Positions 54,157 through 62,938 of a stretch of DNA of 64,000 nt are shown piece by piece. Both the position numbers and the translations under genes were made by a program. The stretch spans positions 23,696 through 87,695 of the forward strand of contig NBMC01000009.1 of the NCBI GenBank assembly GCA_002084805.1, written 5' to 3'. Position 1 is the first letter of the stretch. Every line of letters starts with the position of its first letter. Source of the stretch: Spirochaetaceae bacterium 4572_59 (GTDB lineage Bacteria > Spirochaetota > Spirochaetia > DSM-2461). The notes below the pieces were generated by a model that saw nothing but the letters and a program-made list of their open reading frames with translations, ran no database searches and had not been told where the DNA came from.

Positions 54157-55214
54157 CAGTACTCTCCTATGTGAAAGACAATAATCTCATTCCCCTCGAT
54201 AAGAGTCAATTGAGAATTATTCATTTTAAAATGCGAGGGGATCCCTTTAATTTTGTCAGAAAATAAAAGATTTCCTTCTAGAGAACAGGCCGTTACTAGA
54301 CTTGATACAGCAGAGGGTAAAGTACTGAGAATATAAACAATTTCATTGGATTCATCAGGAATCATGGTTAAGAGTGAACCTTCAAAAGGATAATCTGTAA
54401 CTTCTCCGTCTTCTCTGTAGCGTCTTATCTTTCCTTCCTGTTCCACCCAAACGGAGGATTCCCTAAGGGAAACTTCAACTTTTATAGGACGGGTGAAATG
54501 ACTATCCAGCAGAAATTTTCCCGTTTCGACATACTCCATGGGGGATTTCTCTCTGTATAAAAGCAGATACTGTTCCTTCCGCCCGTATACAATAGCCAGA
54601 AAATTATTATCTGGTGATAAGGAAATCCCATACACGATTGAGTCTCCGCTGTTATCGGGGTTATCCAGAATCTCCTGCTTCCCATCTTTTCTGAAAATAT
54701 GGACCTTACCGTCAAGGGTTCCGAAAATAGTATTCATATCAGCTGATGAGATGGCTGTAATGGGAGAGACTCCCTCCCAGGACCACAGAGTACCACCCGA
54801 AGAGCTGACTTCCCTGATTATGGATGCTGAAAGATCTGCAAGAAAAAAGCGGTCACCCAGAATAAGCGGATAGCCGGGCTCTTCAAAAACAAAGTATCTG
54901 TTATTGATTCTGTTTTTCAACACAGATTTATTCAAAGCTGTGTATTCAAAAGAGTGACTGAAAGAGTACTTTTTTATACCTGAGGAAGAATTACTTATTA
55001 CAGACCCGCCCTCTGGGCTGAGAACTCCTGAATACTCAGCTGTCTGAACAAGAACTGAGTCCTCCAGAATCGCGAAAGCTCCATCATGAATCTCCTCCAA
55101 ATTCAGAACCAATTGAGGAAGCCATATGTGCTCTTTATCTGCCGTTAAAGGGAAAAGAAAGTAGTACAGCACAAAAAATAGAAATATTAAGAACAAAAAG
55201 AATGATTTTTTCAT
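54156..55214 (-). CDS. Membrane-anchored beta-propeller protein
   Basis: 352 residues. An N-terminal membrane helix (about 4-24) with Lys-Lys start points the rest to the periplasm. The remainder is repeated four-strand blades of the WD40/PQQ type (LWSWEGVSPITAISSADMNT, FGTLDGKVHIFRKDGKQEIL, YGISLSPDNNFLAIVYGRKE). No catalytic site seen; these usually bind protein partners. First gene of the three-gene minus-strand set, so it may act with the LytM-like protein at the cell wall. Family name not recognised. Confidence 0.72.
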   Translation of the reverse strand: MKKSFFLFLIFLFFVLYYFLFPLTADKEHIWLPQLVLNLEEIHDGAFAILEDSVLVQTAEYSGVLSPEGGSVISNSSSGIKKYSFSHSFEYTALNKSVLKNRINNRYFVFEEPGYPLILGDRFFLADLSASIIREVSSSGGTLWSWEGVSPITAISSADMNTIFGTLDGKVHIFRKDGKQEILDNPDNSGDSIVYGISLSPDNNFLAIVYGRKEQYLLLYREKSPMEYVETGKFLLDSHFTRPIKVEVSLRESSVWVEQEGKIRRYREDGEVTDYPFEGSLLTMIPDESNEIVYILSTLPSAVSSLVTACSLEGNLLFSDKIKGIPSHFKMNNSQLTLIEGNEIIVFHIGEY

Positions 55215-55259
55215 TGGCTCTCTATAACAGCTAAGCTGGATATTATATTATACTAGCCT

Positions 55260-55288
55260 ATCATATGATCAAATAGACTGTTTTTCAA
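55260..55288 (-). promoter_or_regulatory. Sigma-70-like promoter for the propeller operon
   Basis: Minus strand: TTGAAA (55288-55283), 17 bases, TATGAT (55265-55260), each one base from consensus. The start would be about 40 bases before the ATG at 55214. The -10 overlaps a perfect palindrome ATCATATGAT, which could also serve the divergent cdd gene. Confidence 0.5.
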
Positions 55289-55300
55289 GTGAGATTAATA

Positions 55301-55702
55301 ATGAAAAAAGATGAACTTATTGCACTAGCTGGAAAGGTTGCACAAAACTCCTATTCCCCATACTCAAAATTTAGAGTCGGAGCAGCATTATTGTGTGCCA
55401 ACGGAGAAGTTATTTTAGGAACTAATGTCGAAAATAGATCTTTCGGATTAGCCATTTGCGCTGAAAGAAGCGCTATCACATCCGCTATAAGCAGGGGAAT
55501 CAAAGATTTCAGTGAATTGGCTATCTGCTGTATAGATGCAGATTACCCGGTATCACCCTGTGGAGCCTGCCGGCAGGTCATCAGCGAATTTGTTGATGCT
55601 GATTTTCCTATTCACTTTAAAGGTGGCTCGGGAGAAATCATAACTCGTAAGATGGAAGAACTTTTTCCGGATGATGCTCTCTCTGAACTGAAAAAGAATT
55701 AG
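55301..55702 (+). CDS. cdd: Cytidine deaminase
   Basis: 133 residues from the ATG at 55301; a GTG four codons earlier is less likely. Zinc ligands Cys53, Cys87 and Cys90 (AICAERSA and SPCGACRQV) with catalytic Glu55, and substrate loop NVENRSFGL. The size fits the tetrameric bacterial enzyme. It deaminates cytidine and deoxycytidine for pyrimidine salvage. Stands alone on the plus strand and overlaps the convergent gene by four bases. Confidence 0.96.
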   Translation: MKKDELIALAGKVAQNSYSPYSKFRVGAALLCANGEVILGTNVENRSFGLAICAERSAITSAISRGIKDFSELAICCIDADYPVSPCGACRQVISEFVDADFPIHFKGGSGEIITRKMEELFPDDALSELKKN

Positions 55703-56523
55703 CGCTCTAGACGCCGCTTCCTGGCGGCGCTTTCGGAGTTTTTCGAGTCTGTATCCATTTTCTGCTTCCAAATATCAATTTTCTTTTTCAGCTCTTCGAT
55801 TTCCCGTTTCTGATTTGTCAGCATAAAAAACCGCTTCAATGCAGAGAGGTAGTTGATAGCCATTTTGAAATCATCTATACGATTGGTAGAGAGTTCATAT
55901 TTCATTCTAAAATTATCTGCGGAAGCTTGAAGCAGACGGCAGGTCATCCTGAAATGCTCAACTCTTTCCCGAAAGCCCTCAGACCGTGGGTCCATCCCGG
56001 GGACAAACTTTTTAAGATCGATTACATTTTTAGAAAGGGTTGCGAGACGGGCTTCAAGCTCAATTATGGACCATTTCCACTTTGAGTTTTCACCAAATCC
56101 ATCTTTTACAGTCTGTATAGAAAAGCCCAACTGCCTGATGATGCGGTACCTTTCCATTTCAGGAAGATCCGTAACTATGTCAATTTTATCTGAATAATCA
56201 CCATAGGGGGCATCAAGAAGATCAGAAAAAACCTCTTCCATATAGATAATTATCTTATAACAGGTTTTCCTGGCATCATTCAGAAAATTCTCATTTTTTA
56301 CACCAAGGAGAACAAGAGATAAGTGATTCATCAGAATAAAATTGGAGGCAATTATAAGGTTTTCTTCTGCAAGGGCAATTTTCTGAAATTCCACACCGGG
56401 TTCTCCATTGCTGATAACAACCTTTATTTTAACTTCATGCTGAAGAGAAAGCTCTATTTGCCGTTTATTCTGTTTAATTTTTTCGAAATATTTCGTTCGA
56501 GCTTCATCACTGACTTTAGCCAT
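55699..56523 (-). CDS. Hypothetical helical protein downstream of recN
   Basis: 274 residues, family not recognised. Mainly helical, no signal or membrane segment, a basic C-terminus ending SESAARKRRLER. The central block includes IIIYMEEVFSDLLDAPYGDY and SKWKWSIIELEARL. The C-terminal third is a probable coiled coil (REIEELKKKIDIWKQKMDTD). Starts 13 bases after recN, so likely co-transcribed with it; no function can be named. Confidence 0.8.
   Translation of the reverse strand: MAKVSDEARTKYFEKIKQNKRQIELSLQHEVKIKVVISNGEPGVEFQKIALAEENLIIASNFILMNHLSLVLLGVKNENFLNDARKTCYKIIIYMEEVFSDLLDAPYGDYSDKIDIVTDLPEMERYRIIRQLGFSIQTVKDGFGENSKWKWSIIELEARLATLSKNVIDLKKFVPGMDPRSEGFRERVEHFRMTCRLLQASADNFRMKYELSTNRIDDFKMAINYLSALKRFFMLTNQKREIEELKKKIDIWKQKMDTDSKNSESAARKRRLER
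55712..55729 (+). terminator. Possible terminator of cdd
   Basis: A perfect six-pair GC stem, CGCCGC and GCGGCG around a six-base loop, begins nine bases after the cdd stop, inside the 3' end of the convergent gene. The following U-run is broken (CTTTCGGAGTTTTTC), so termination may be partial. Confidence 0.35.
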
Positions 56524-56535
56524 TACTGTTTAACC

Positions 56536-58218
56536 TTAACCGGCCGCAGTCCTTAGAAGAACCTCGGCATGCCGGATGGAGGCATCTCCTTCACTATTTC
56601 CTGATAACATACGGGCGATTTCCAATACTTTTGACTCATCTTTTAAAGGATAGAGTGATGTATTGGTTCGATCATTATCATCAGTTTTCTCTACTTTGAT
56701 ATGATTATCGGCATAAACTGCTATTGAAGCAAGGTGAGTTATACATAATATCTGATTATACTGAGCCAGGTTCTTCATATGCTTTCCGATAGAATTACCG
56801 ACTTCTCCTCCTATACCTGAATCGATTTCATCAAAGACCAACACTGGAATGTGATCCGTTCCGGATAGGGCAGTTTTAATAGCCAGCATAATTCTGGAGA
56901 TTTCACCCCCGGATGCAATATGCCTTAGAGACTTCAGAGGCTCCCCTTTATTGGCAGAAAACAGGAATTCAACCCGGTCAAGACCAGTGATACCACAAAT
57001 ATACTGGCCGTTATCCCCTGTGCGTCTGCTAATCTGAACAGAAAATTCAGCGGAAGCCATTCCGAGGGTTTTCAGAAGATCTCGAATCTCCACTTCTAGT
57101 TTAGAACCTCTAATTTTTCTCTTTTCAGACAGCTCCAGAGCCTTTCGAATCAACTGTTCCTCCAGAGAACTTTTCTGAATCTCCCATTCTACAAGATTAT
57201 TCTCACCACCGCTCAGCTCTTCCAGTTTTCTACGGCTATCTTCACAATATCGCTGCATATCCTGATAGGAGGGACCATATTTCCGAAATATTTTCTTTAT
57301 TTCCGCCAGACGATCCTCAAGACGTTCCTTATCCTGAGGATCGAAACTGATATCATTATTAAGAGATACTATACTCTCGATGATATCTTCCATTTCATAA
57401 AAAGCATTGGAAAAACGCTCGGAAAGTTTTTTGTTCTCTTCGTCCAGACCGGACAAACCTTCCAGAGCCTGACCGGCCTCTCTTAAGGCTCCCATGGCTC
57501 CGCCTCTGCTCTCTGGCATCAGATTCAGAAATGAATCCACAAGAGTGAAAAACTCTTCTGCCTGATCAATCCTTTTCAGACGGCTGCGAAGTTCCTCTTC
57601 TTCCTCTTCATGGATATCCGCCATGCTGATCTCTTCCAAACTGAATGTAAGGATTTCTAGTTCAGATTCCTTATCATTCAGAGAGGTCCTGAGGTTCGTA
57701 ATCTTCTCATTCAGTTCTTTCAAACGGTTAAAGATCTCTGAAATCTCCTGCACATGTTCTTCATGCTTACCGCTTCTATCCAGAAAACGGCGGTGCTGTT
57801 CAATATGAAAAAGAGATTGCTGGTCATGCTGACCATGAATATCTACCAGTAGCCGTCCAAGATCACTTAATTCCGCAAGAGGAAAAGGACGTCCCTGAAT
57901 ATAGACTTTACCGCGTCCTGTTCTTTTAAGGGTTCTCCTTATAAGAAGCTGATCATCTCCGTCATCCAGATCATGCTCTATCAGCCATAAACGGATCTCT
58001 GCTGTTGAAATATTAAAAACAGCTGTAATATCTGCTTCGTCCTCGCCCGTACGAATAACCGAAGAATCCCCTTTATTCCCGAGGATCAGACCAAGGGCAC
58101 CAATGAGAACAGATTTTCCCGCCCCGGTTTCTCCTGTAAGAATATTCAGCCCGGATTGAAAGTTTACAATATTTTCATTTATTAGAGCATAATTTTTTAT
58201 ATGTAGCTCTTCAATCAT
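56536..58218 (-). CDS. recN: DNA repair protein RecN
   Basis: 560 residues. SMC-like ATPase: Walker A GETGAGKS (29-36), a central coiled coil (about 150-370), signature LRHIASGGEISRIMLAIKTA and Walker B VLVFDEIDSGIGGEVGNSIG. It helps hold broken DNA ends in double-strand break repair. Overlaps nadK by eight bases, the nadK-recN order seen in many bacteria. Confidence 0.97.
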   Translation of the reverse strand: MIEELHIKNYALINENIVNFQSGLNILTGETGAGKSVLIGALGLILGNKGDSSVIRTGEDEADITAVFNISTAEIRLWLIEHDLDDGDDQLLIRRTLKRTGRGKVYIQGRPFPLAELSDLGRLLVDIHGQHDQQSLFHIEQHRRFLDRSGKHEEHVQEISEIFNRLKELNEKITNLRTSLNDKESELEILTFSLEEISMADIHEEEEEELRSRLKRIDQAEEFFTLVDSFLNLMPESRGGAMGALREAGQALEGLSGLDEENKKLSERFSNAFYEMEDIIESIVSLNNDISFDPQDKERLEDRLAEIKKIFRKYGPSYQDMQRYCEDSRRKLEELSGGENNLVEWEIQKSSLEEQLIRKALELSEKRKIRGSKLEVEIRDLLKTLGMASAEFSVQISRRTGDNGQYICGITGLDRVEFLFSANKGEPLKSLRHIASGGEISRIMLAIKTALSGTDHIPVLVFDEIDSGIGGEVGNSIGKHMKNLAQYNQILCITHLASIAVYADNHIKVEKTDDNDRTNTSLYPLKDESKVLEIARMLSGNSEGDASIRHAEVLLRTAAG

Positions 58219-59065
58219 GAGGACCTCCCTGCCAGCCCAGTTTCATCCTAACCACTTCGTAAAAATTCCGCCTTTTAAAAGAGACAATATTTGCCGTACT
58301 TAAGTTTTTTCGAATCACAACCTTATCTCCGGGCAGCAGTGGAATAACATCCTGCCCGTCAATAGTCAGGACAAGATCTGTTCTCTGCTGTTTTTGAACC
58401 AGCACGCTTATTTCCTCTTCTGCTGGTACAACAAGAGGGCGATTGGAAAGAGTAAAAGGGTTAATCGGGTTAATGATGACAGCCGCTAATTCAGGATGCA
58501 CTATAGGACCACCGGCAGCCATAGAATAGGCTGTTGAACCGGTTGGGGTAGCCAGAATGATCCCGTCAGCTCTGTAGGCAATAACTTCCTGATCTGAAAT
58601 ATTGACCTTGAGATTTACAAGCTTAGCCATGCCATTAGAAGTAATCACACAATCATTCAGGCAGCAGCGTTCTTCAATAATTCTATCCTTCCGGATAATA
58701 TTTATATTGAACATTATTCTGTGACTGATAAGCATATTACCATTCAGGTAACGGTCTACAGCCTCCTGCCACTCTCGGGAGCTGACCTCTGCCAGAAAAC
58801 CGAATGTACCAAGATTCACAGCTAATATGGGGATATCCAAACCGGAAGTCAGACGGGCACTGTAAAGTACCGTGCCATCCCCACCCAGTACAATTACCAA
58901 ATCAGCATTCGGGAGTTTAAATGGTTCAGGTTTACCGCTGAAAAGATGCTTTTCTGCTGATATTCCCATTTCGTGCAAATACTTTTCCAGTTTCAAAGAA
59001 AGATCAAACGCACCTTTCTTTGAAAGGTTCACAATTATTAATACATTATTTAATTCTCGTTTCAT
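58211..59065 (-). CDS. nadK: NAD kinase
   Basis: 284 residues. GGDG motif at 61-64 (VIVLGGDGTVLYSA), LGTFGFLAEV, the NE/D-like LNDCVITSNGMAKLVNLKV and the conserved ATPTGSTAYSMAAGGPIVHP loop. It phosphorylates NAD to NADP. Ten bases after the DegT-like gene. Confidence 0.97.
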   Translation of the reverse strand: MKRELNNVLIIVNLSKKGAFDLSLKLEKYLHEMGISAEKHLFSGKPEPFKLPNADLVIVLGGDGTVLYSARLTSGLDIPILAVNLGTFGFLAEVSSREWQEAVDRYLNGNMLISHRIMFNINIIRKDRIIEERCCLNDCVITSNGMAKLVNLKVNISDQEVIAYRADGIILATPTGSTAYSMAAGGPIVHPELAAVIINPINPFTLSNRPLVVPAEEEISVLVQKQQRTDLVLTIDGQDVIPLLPGDKVVIRKNLSTANIVSFKRRNFYEVVRMKLGWQGGPHD

Positions 59066-59074
59066 TCAAAGCCT

Positions 59075-60100
59075 TCAGGGTAAGGTTGCTAAAATACGGG
59101 TAATCAACTCACAATTCTGTTTCCCGAGGGAAGGATACAAAGGAAAAAGGACACAGTTTAAAACAAGGGTTTCAGCCTCAGGACAATGGATTTCATAATC
59201 CTGCCCTACTTCCAGACAACAACCTTTAAATGCCAGAGTCGTTTCAACATTTTTTTTAAGGGCATAGCCCTGAATTTCCTTTACTTTACCCTTTACAAGA
59301 ACGGGTAAAGAACTGTAATACGCAATATTTTCGGAATGACCTGTTAAATATCCATGACGGCTTTTCATCAGTGATGTAAGAAATAACTCATGTAATTCAC
59401 GGCGTAATTCAAAATTTTTCTCAAAATCTTTTATTTGAACCAAAGCAAGTGCCGCATTTATATCAGAAAGAAGGATTGATTTGTCATAACGCCCGACAAT
59501 CTCTTTCAGAAAAGACTTCATATCCTTATCCCTGACCATCAGAGCCGACCCGCCGCCACAGGTAATCAAATCTTCCGCTTCCATCCTCATAATAACGATG
59601 TCACCCATAAAACCTGATTTGATTTCTTTTACTTCACTTCCGAAATTCTGAGTCACATCTTCAAACAGGGTGATACCTGAAAGATCCCATTCTGTAAAAT
59701 CCCACTGATATCCAAAGGGACCATAAAGCAGAATTCCCCTGGTTTTCTCTGTAATACGATCCAAAATATCATCTAGATCAACGGCAGCCGTGTGAGATTC
59801 AACATCCACAAAAATAGGTTCCAATTTCATTTTTTTTAGGATATGAAGATAGGCACCCGGGACCAGAGGAGAGAGTATAAACTGATCACCTTCTTCCGCA
59901 TCCATCATTGAAAATGCGATTTCTATGGCACGCTCATACTCTCTGAAAAAATGGCAAGCCACAGTCCCGGTTCTTTCCATAAGAACTTCCGCCGTTTCGA
60001 CAGAAACAGAACCGTGACCGATCTGGTCTGAGACGAGACAGGTTAAAACAGAATCCATCTCTTTGCGTTTAATTGAAGGTTTGTAAACAGGAACAGACAT
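59075..60100 (-). CDS. DegT/DnrJ/EryC1-fold protein lacking the PLP lysine
   Basis: 341 residues. It resembles sugar aminotransferases of the DegT family: N-terminal VPVYKPSIKRKEMDSVL, PIFVDVESHTAAVDLDDILD, and FEDVTQNFGSEV, in which Asp148 and Gln151 would hold the PLP ring. At the usual lysine position, in a segment ending DLITCGGGSALMV, Glu176 stands instead; PLP could not form its normal Schiff base. It may be an inactive or repurposed family member. Shares one base with cheW and stands ten bases before nadK, an odd location for a sugar enzyme. Confidence 0.75.
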   Translation of the reverse strand: MSVPVYKPSIKRKEMDSVLTCLVSDQIGHGSVSVETAEVLMERTGTVACHFFREYERAIEIAFSMMDAEEGDQFILSPLVPGAYLHILKKMKLEPIFVDVESHTAAVDLDDILDRITEKTRGILLYGPFGYQWDFTEWDLSGITLFEDVTQNFGSEVKEIKSGFMGDIVIMRMEAEDLITCGGGSALMVRDKDMKSFLKEIVGRYDKSILLSDINAALALVQIKDFEKNFELRRELHELFLTSLMKSRHGYLTGHSENIAYYSSLPVLVKGKVKEIQGYALKKNVETTLAFKGCCLEVGQDYEIHCPEAETLVLNCVLFPLYPSLGKQNCELITRILATLP

Positions 60101-60579
60101 TATCTGCTACGATTCATCAGTCCAATTTGCTGAAGCTCGTCAGGATCAAATAGTCTGTGAATGTCCAGGATGATTAAATACCCTGAATCCTGATGAATAA
60201 CACCCTGAATATATTCCGTACCGATTCCTGTAATCATCTGAGGCGGTGGTTGAATCTGATCTCTATCAACAGTTACAACTCTTAAAACCTTATCGATAAT
60301 AACCCCTAACTGCATACCATCGAGGTTAATAATGATAAAACCGCTCAATAGTTCTTCATCTTCTGTCAGTTCAGCTTTTCTCAGATGAAATCTTTTATGT
60401 AGATTAATGACAGGAATAATATCTCCCCTCAAATTAAAGATACCTTCCACATAAGAGGGCGCATTTGGTATATCACGTACTTCTTGGACGCTGTAAATTT
60501 CTTTTACATCCATAATATCGATTCCATAATTCTCTACACCAAGTTGAAACGTGACAAGCTGTAACGTTGTATCTATCAT
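60100..60579 (-). CDS. cheW: Chemotaxis coupling protein CheW
   Basis: 159 residues. CheW fold: LQLVTFQLGVENYGIDIMDV, NAPSYVEGIFNLRGDIIPVI, and the C-terminal GTEYIQGVIHQDSGYLIILD block. It joins receptors to CheA. First gene of the set cheW, DegT-like, nadK, recN, hypothetical, with its own promoter. No other chemotaxis gene is in this set, and the cheA here is 55 kb away. Confidence 0.95.
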   Translation of the reverse strand: MIDTTLQLVTFQLGVENYGIDIMDVKEIYSVQEVRDIPNAPSYVEGIFNLRGDIIPVINLHKRFHLRKAELTEDEELLSGFIIINLDGMQLGVIIDKVLRVVTVDRDQIQPPPQMITGIGTEYIQGVIHQDSGYLIILDIHRLFDPDELQQIGLMNRSR

Positions 60580-60597
60580 TCAATTACTCCCATTACT

Positions 60598-60626
60598 ATT
60601 ATGTTCGAAATCCATCTTTAAATCAA
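60598..60626 (-). promoter_or_regulatory. Sigma-70-like promoter for the cheW operon
   Basis: Minus strand: TTGATT (60626-60621), 17 bases, CATAAT (60603-60598). Matches are four and five of six. The start near 60591 leaves a short leader with GGGAG before the ATG at 60579. Confidence 0.55.
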
Positions 60627-60692
60627 TTATGAATTTAATATAATGCTCTCTGGTTAAAAAAGAAATATTTAAAGAAAGGCGCTCTATATTGT

Positions 60693-61364
60693 TCATTTTT
60701 TAAGAACTAGAATTTTATAGATCTCTCGGTAGAGTAATAAAGAAAATTGACGGATATTCTTTTTAAAATCACTGGCGGTCTGTTCATTTGAAAAGTCTGT
60801 TACAATACGAAAACTAATCCAGGGGATACTATGCCTAGAAGCCTCTTCAGCAATTATATAAGTCTCCATGCTACAAGCATCTACCCCCGATTTTGCTCTT
60901 AAAGAATTTCTTCGTTCTGAAGACAACACAGGCTGTTGGACCTCAAGAATCCCCGCCTTTATACTGTTATCAGGTAAATGTTCATCCATTATTTTCAGAG
61001 GACTACAGAGGACAGATCCAGATTCATTAACAACTTTTTCACAGAGAAGGATCACTCCCGGAGCTAGATCTTCCCGTAAACTTCCACTGCTACCCGAATC
61101 AATTATAAGATCAGGCATAAAATCTTTTATCTGAGCCTTGCAGGAGTCTAAATTAGTACGCCCCATCCCTTCCTGCAGAATTCTGACAATTCTTCCATCT
61201 GATTTTTTTTCAGAAAGACGAGACGATCCAGACTGATGAAGTTCAGAAGCTCTAAAGATTTCACGGGCCGCATGAAACTCCTTCAGTATAGGAGTGATCA
61301 GTAGAATCTTTCCATAAGGAAACAGATCTCCCTGTTTTGTCAAAACACGTTTATTAAAACTCAT
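60693..61364 (-). CDS. Nucleoside phosphorylase/nucleosidase family protein (MTAN-like)
   Basis: 223 residues, PNP/UDP phosphorylase fold. Glu29 in ITPILKEF matches the first catalytic Glu of MTA/SAH nucleosidases; IDSGSSGSL is the phosphate or ribose loop; SMETYIIAEEA holds the ribose-binding Glu; and RIVTDFSNEQ has the catalytic Asp. It could cleave S-adenosylhomocysteine, methylthioadenosine or a related nucleoside. It overlaps the end of the methyltransferase gene by 11 bases, consistent with removal of that enzyme's product. Substrate not fixed by sequence. Confidence 0.78.
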   Translation of the reverse strand: MSFNKRVLTKQGDLFPYGKILLITPILKEFHAAREIFRASELHQSGSSRLSEKKSDGRIVRILQEGMGRTNLDSCKAQIKDFMPDLIIDSGSSGSLREDLAPGVILLCEKVVNESGSVLCSPLKIMDEHLPDNSIKAGILEVQQPVLSSERRNSLRAKSGVDACSMETYIIAEEASRHSIPWISFRIVTDFSNEQTASDFKKNIRQFSLLLYREIYKILVLKK

Positions 61365-62115
61365 TTTTTCTCCAAACAGCCATAGTATTACTGTAAAAGG
61401 TAGTTATAACCCGTGAATGTCCACCCAATTCAGAGAGAATCTCTCTTAACAGCTCCTCACTGCTATAACCTTTCCGAAAGGTAGAATTAAAACCACTTTT
61501 AATCAGATAGCCATCTTCCAGAGCTTTGATAATATCGTATTTATGTTCAACCGGCCAAACGCCCTGTACCGTCATATAAGCTACCCCTCCATTAATTAGG
61601 GTTTTTGAAATCGTATGGTAGACTTTCTTTCTGTCCACAGGAGGAAGGATATTCAAAACATAATGAGCCATTACAATATCGTAATGCTGAGCCAATACGG
61701 ATGTATCGGGATAAAAGTTGGGATCATAATCCGCCACAGTGCTGCTACCAGCCTGTAAAAGGGCATCTTTTGCATAGCGATCCAACCCCGTTCCCAGATG
61801 GAGAATCGATTTCCCGGAAACAAGACCTTCCTGACAAAGATAACGAACTGGTTGAGAGAGATTTTTTGAATGATCCAGAGCCGTCAAACGTGATGAAACA
61901 ACAAATGGATACTTTCCGGTAAAATCATTTCCTTCTGTATTTTCATCCAGATCCTGTTCCAGAGAGAGCTCTATAGTTTGCAGATCCTCAGACCATCTAT
62001 TTTGTCGTGCATCGTAGCGGAATTTCTGTGATGCAGAGCCGTATACTGTAAATGAACCATTTTTTTCACGACTGATTGCCCAACCGGCACAAATCATTTT
62101 TTCAGATAGTTTCAT
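61354..62115 (-). CDS. SAM-dependent methyltransferase-like protein
   Basis: 253 residues. SAM motif I LHLGTGLDRYAKDALLQAG (about 105-123), the acidic end in VADYDPNFYPD, then IVMAHYVLNILPPVDRKKVY and LINGGVAYMTVQGVWPVEH. The first 90 residues are a separate lead with no known match. The YDPNFYPD and HYVLNI patterns resemble the putative methyltransferase found with DNA phosphorothioation genes, but no dnd genes are here. Substrate unknown. First gene of a pair with the nucleosidase-like gene. Confidence 0.72.
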   Translation of the reverse strand: MKLSEKMICAGWAISREKNGSFTVYGSASQKFRYDARQNRWSEDLQTIELSLEQDLDENTEGNDFTGKYPFVVSSRLTALDHSKNLSQPVRYLCQEGLVSGKSILHLGTGLDRYAKDALLQAGSSTVADYDPNFYPDTSVLAQHYDIVMAHYVLNILPPVDRKKVYHTISKTLINGGVAYMTVQGVWPVEHKYDIIKALEDGYLIKSGFNSTFRKGYSSEELLREILSELGGHSRVITTFYSNTMAVWRKNEF

Positions 62116-62211
62116 AATATTCTTGCGACAGCTGCAAAAAGTTCAATCATATAATATCTCCTGATTCTCAAATAATTGATTATAGATATTCATTTATTCT
62201 ATTAAAGAGGT

Positions 62212-62224
62212 TTCAATTATTGAA
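62212..62224. promoter_or_regulatory. 13-base palindrome between divergent genes
   Basis: TTCAATTATTGAA is a perfect odd palindrome in the 199-base gap between the methyltransferase gene and the flavodoxin gene. It may be an operator for either side. No convincing promoter pair was found in this gap. Confidence 0.3.
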
Positions 62225-62314
62225 GATCAAATACTACTATTATTTGGCAAAACCCAGTAAAGTTAACTAGTGTATTTGGTAAAAAAGATTTACCGTGATA
62301 AACAGGGAGATAAA

Positions 62315-62773
62315 ATGGACAATATAGTTATTTATTCCAGCAGAAACGGGAATTCCAAGTTGATTGCCGAAGCAATCGCAGAGGAACTGGATTGCGGGAT
62401 TGTTAATCTGAATGAAGTTAAGATTGAAGATATTGATCTGAAGGAGATTGATACAATTTTTCTTGGAAGTGGTATCTATGGGGGAACAGTTCATAGGGAG
62501 ATTCTGAATTTTGGAAAGTTTTTAAACATAAACAATCTTAACAGAACAGAAATCCTTAAAATTGCCTTTTTTATTACCTGGCTTGGACGTGGGAAAAGCG
62601 ATATGTCAGGAATTAAGCGTTTAAGAAAGATTCTCCAATCAGTGAAATTTGATATTCAGGCCGATTATTTCAGCTGTTTTGGAAAAAGTTTTAAATTCAT
62701 AAGAAGATCCCATCCTGATAAGAATGATATAAACAATGCAAAAGCATGGGCAAAGAAAATTGTTGCCCTTTAA
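62315..62773 (+). CDS. Flavodoxin-like protein
   Basis: 152 residues from the ATG at 62315, with AGGGAG seven bases upstream; the earlier frame start at 62270 has no such site. The FMN phosphate loop is YSSRNGNSKLIAEAIAEEL, and the second loop is FLGSGIYGGTVHREIL; both fit the flavodoxin_5/protoporphyrinogen-oxidase-like group. It should carry electrons using FMN. It is followed by a radical SAM gene on the same strand, though that gene has its own promoter. Confidence 0.88.
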   Translation: MDNIVIYSSRNGNSKLIAEAIAEELDCGIVNLNEVKIEDIDLKEIDTIFLGSGIYGGTVHREILNFGKFLNINNLNRTEILKIAFFITWLGRGKSDMSGIKRLRKILQSVKFDIQADYFSCFGKSFKFIRRSHPDKNDINNAKAWAKKIVAL

Positions 62774-62861
62774 CAGCAGTCCTGATTTTCATATTAAAGT
62801 TGGTATTTACATCCTTGTCTTACACATAATTTCTGCCTCTTGACTATTTAGGATTAGCTTA

Positions 62862-62890
62862 TTGACGTAGTTATAATTAAGTTCTATAAA
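62862..62890 (+). promoter_or_regulatory. Sigma-70 promoter for the radical SAM gene
   Basis: TTGACG, 17 bases, TATAAA; each box differs from consensus at one base. The start near 62897 leaves a leader of about 40 bases before the ATG at 62939. Confidence 0.6.
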
Positions 62891-62938
62891 TTGTTATGTT
62901 GATTCTTAGCTTAAGTTATGTCAAATGGGAGTAAGAAA

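Noticed and set aside
61354..62115. Evidence of a DNA phosphorothioation system
   Set aside because: The methyltransferase has a loose resemblance only, and no dnd or related genes are in the window.
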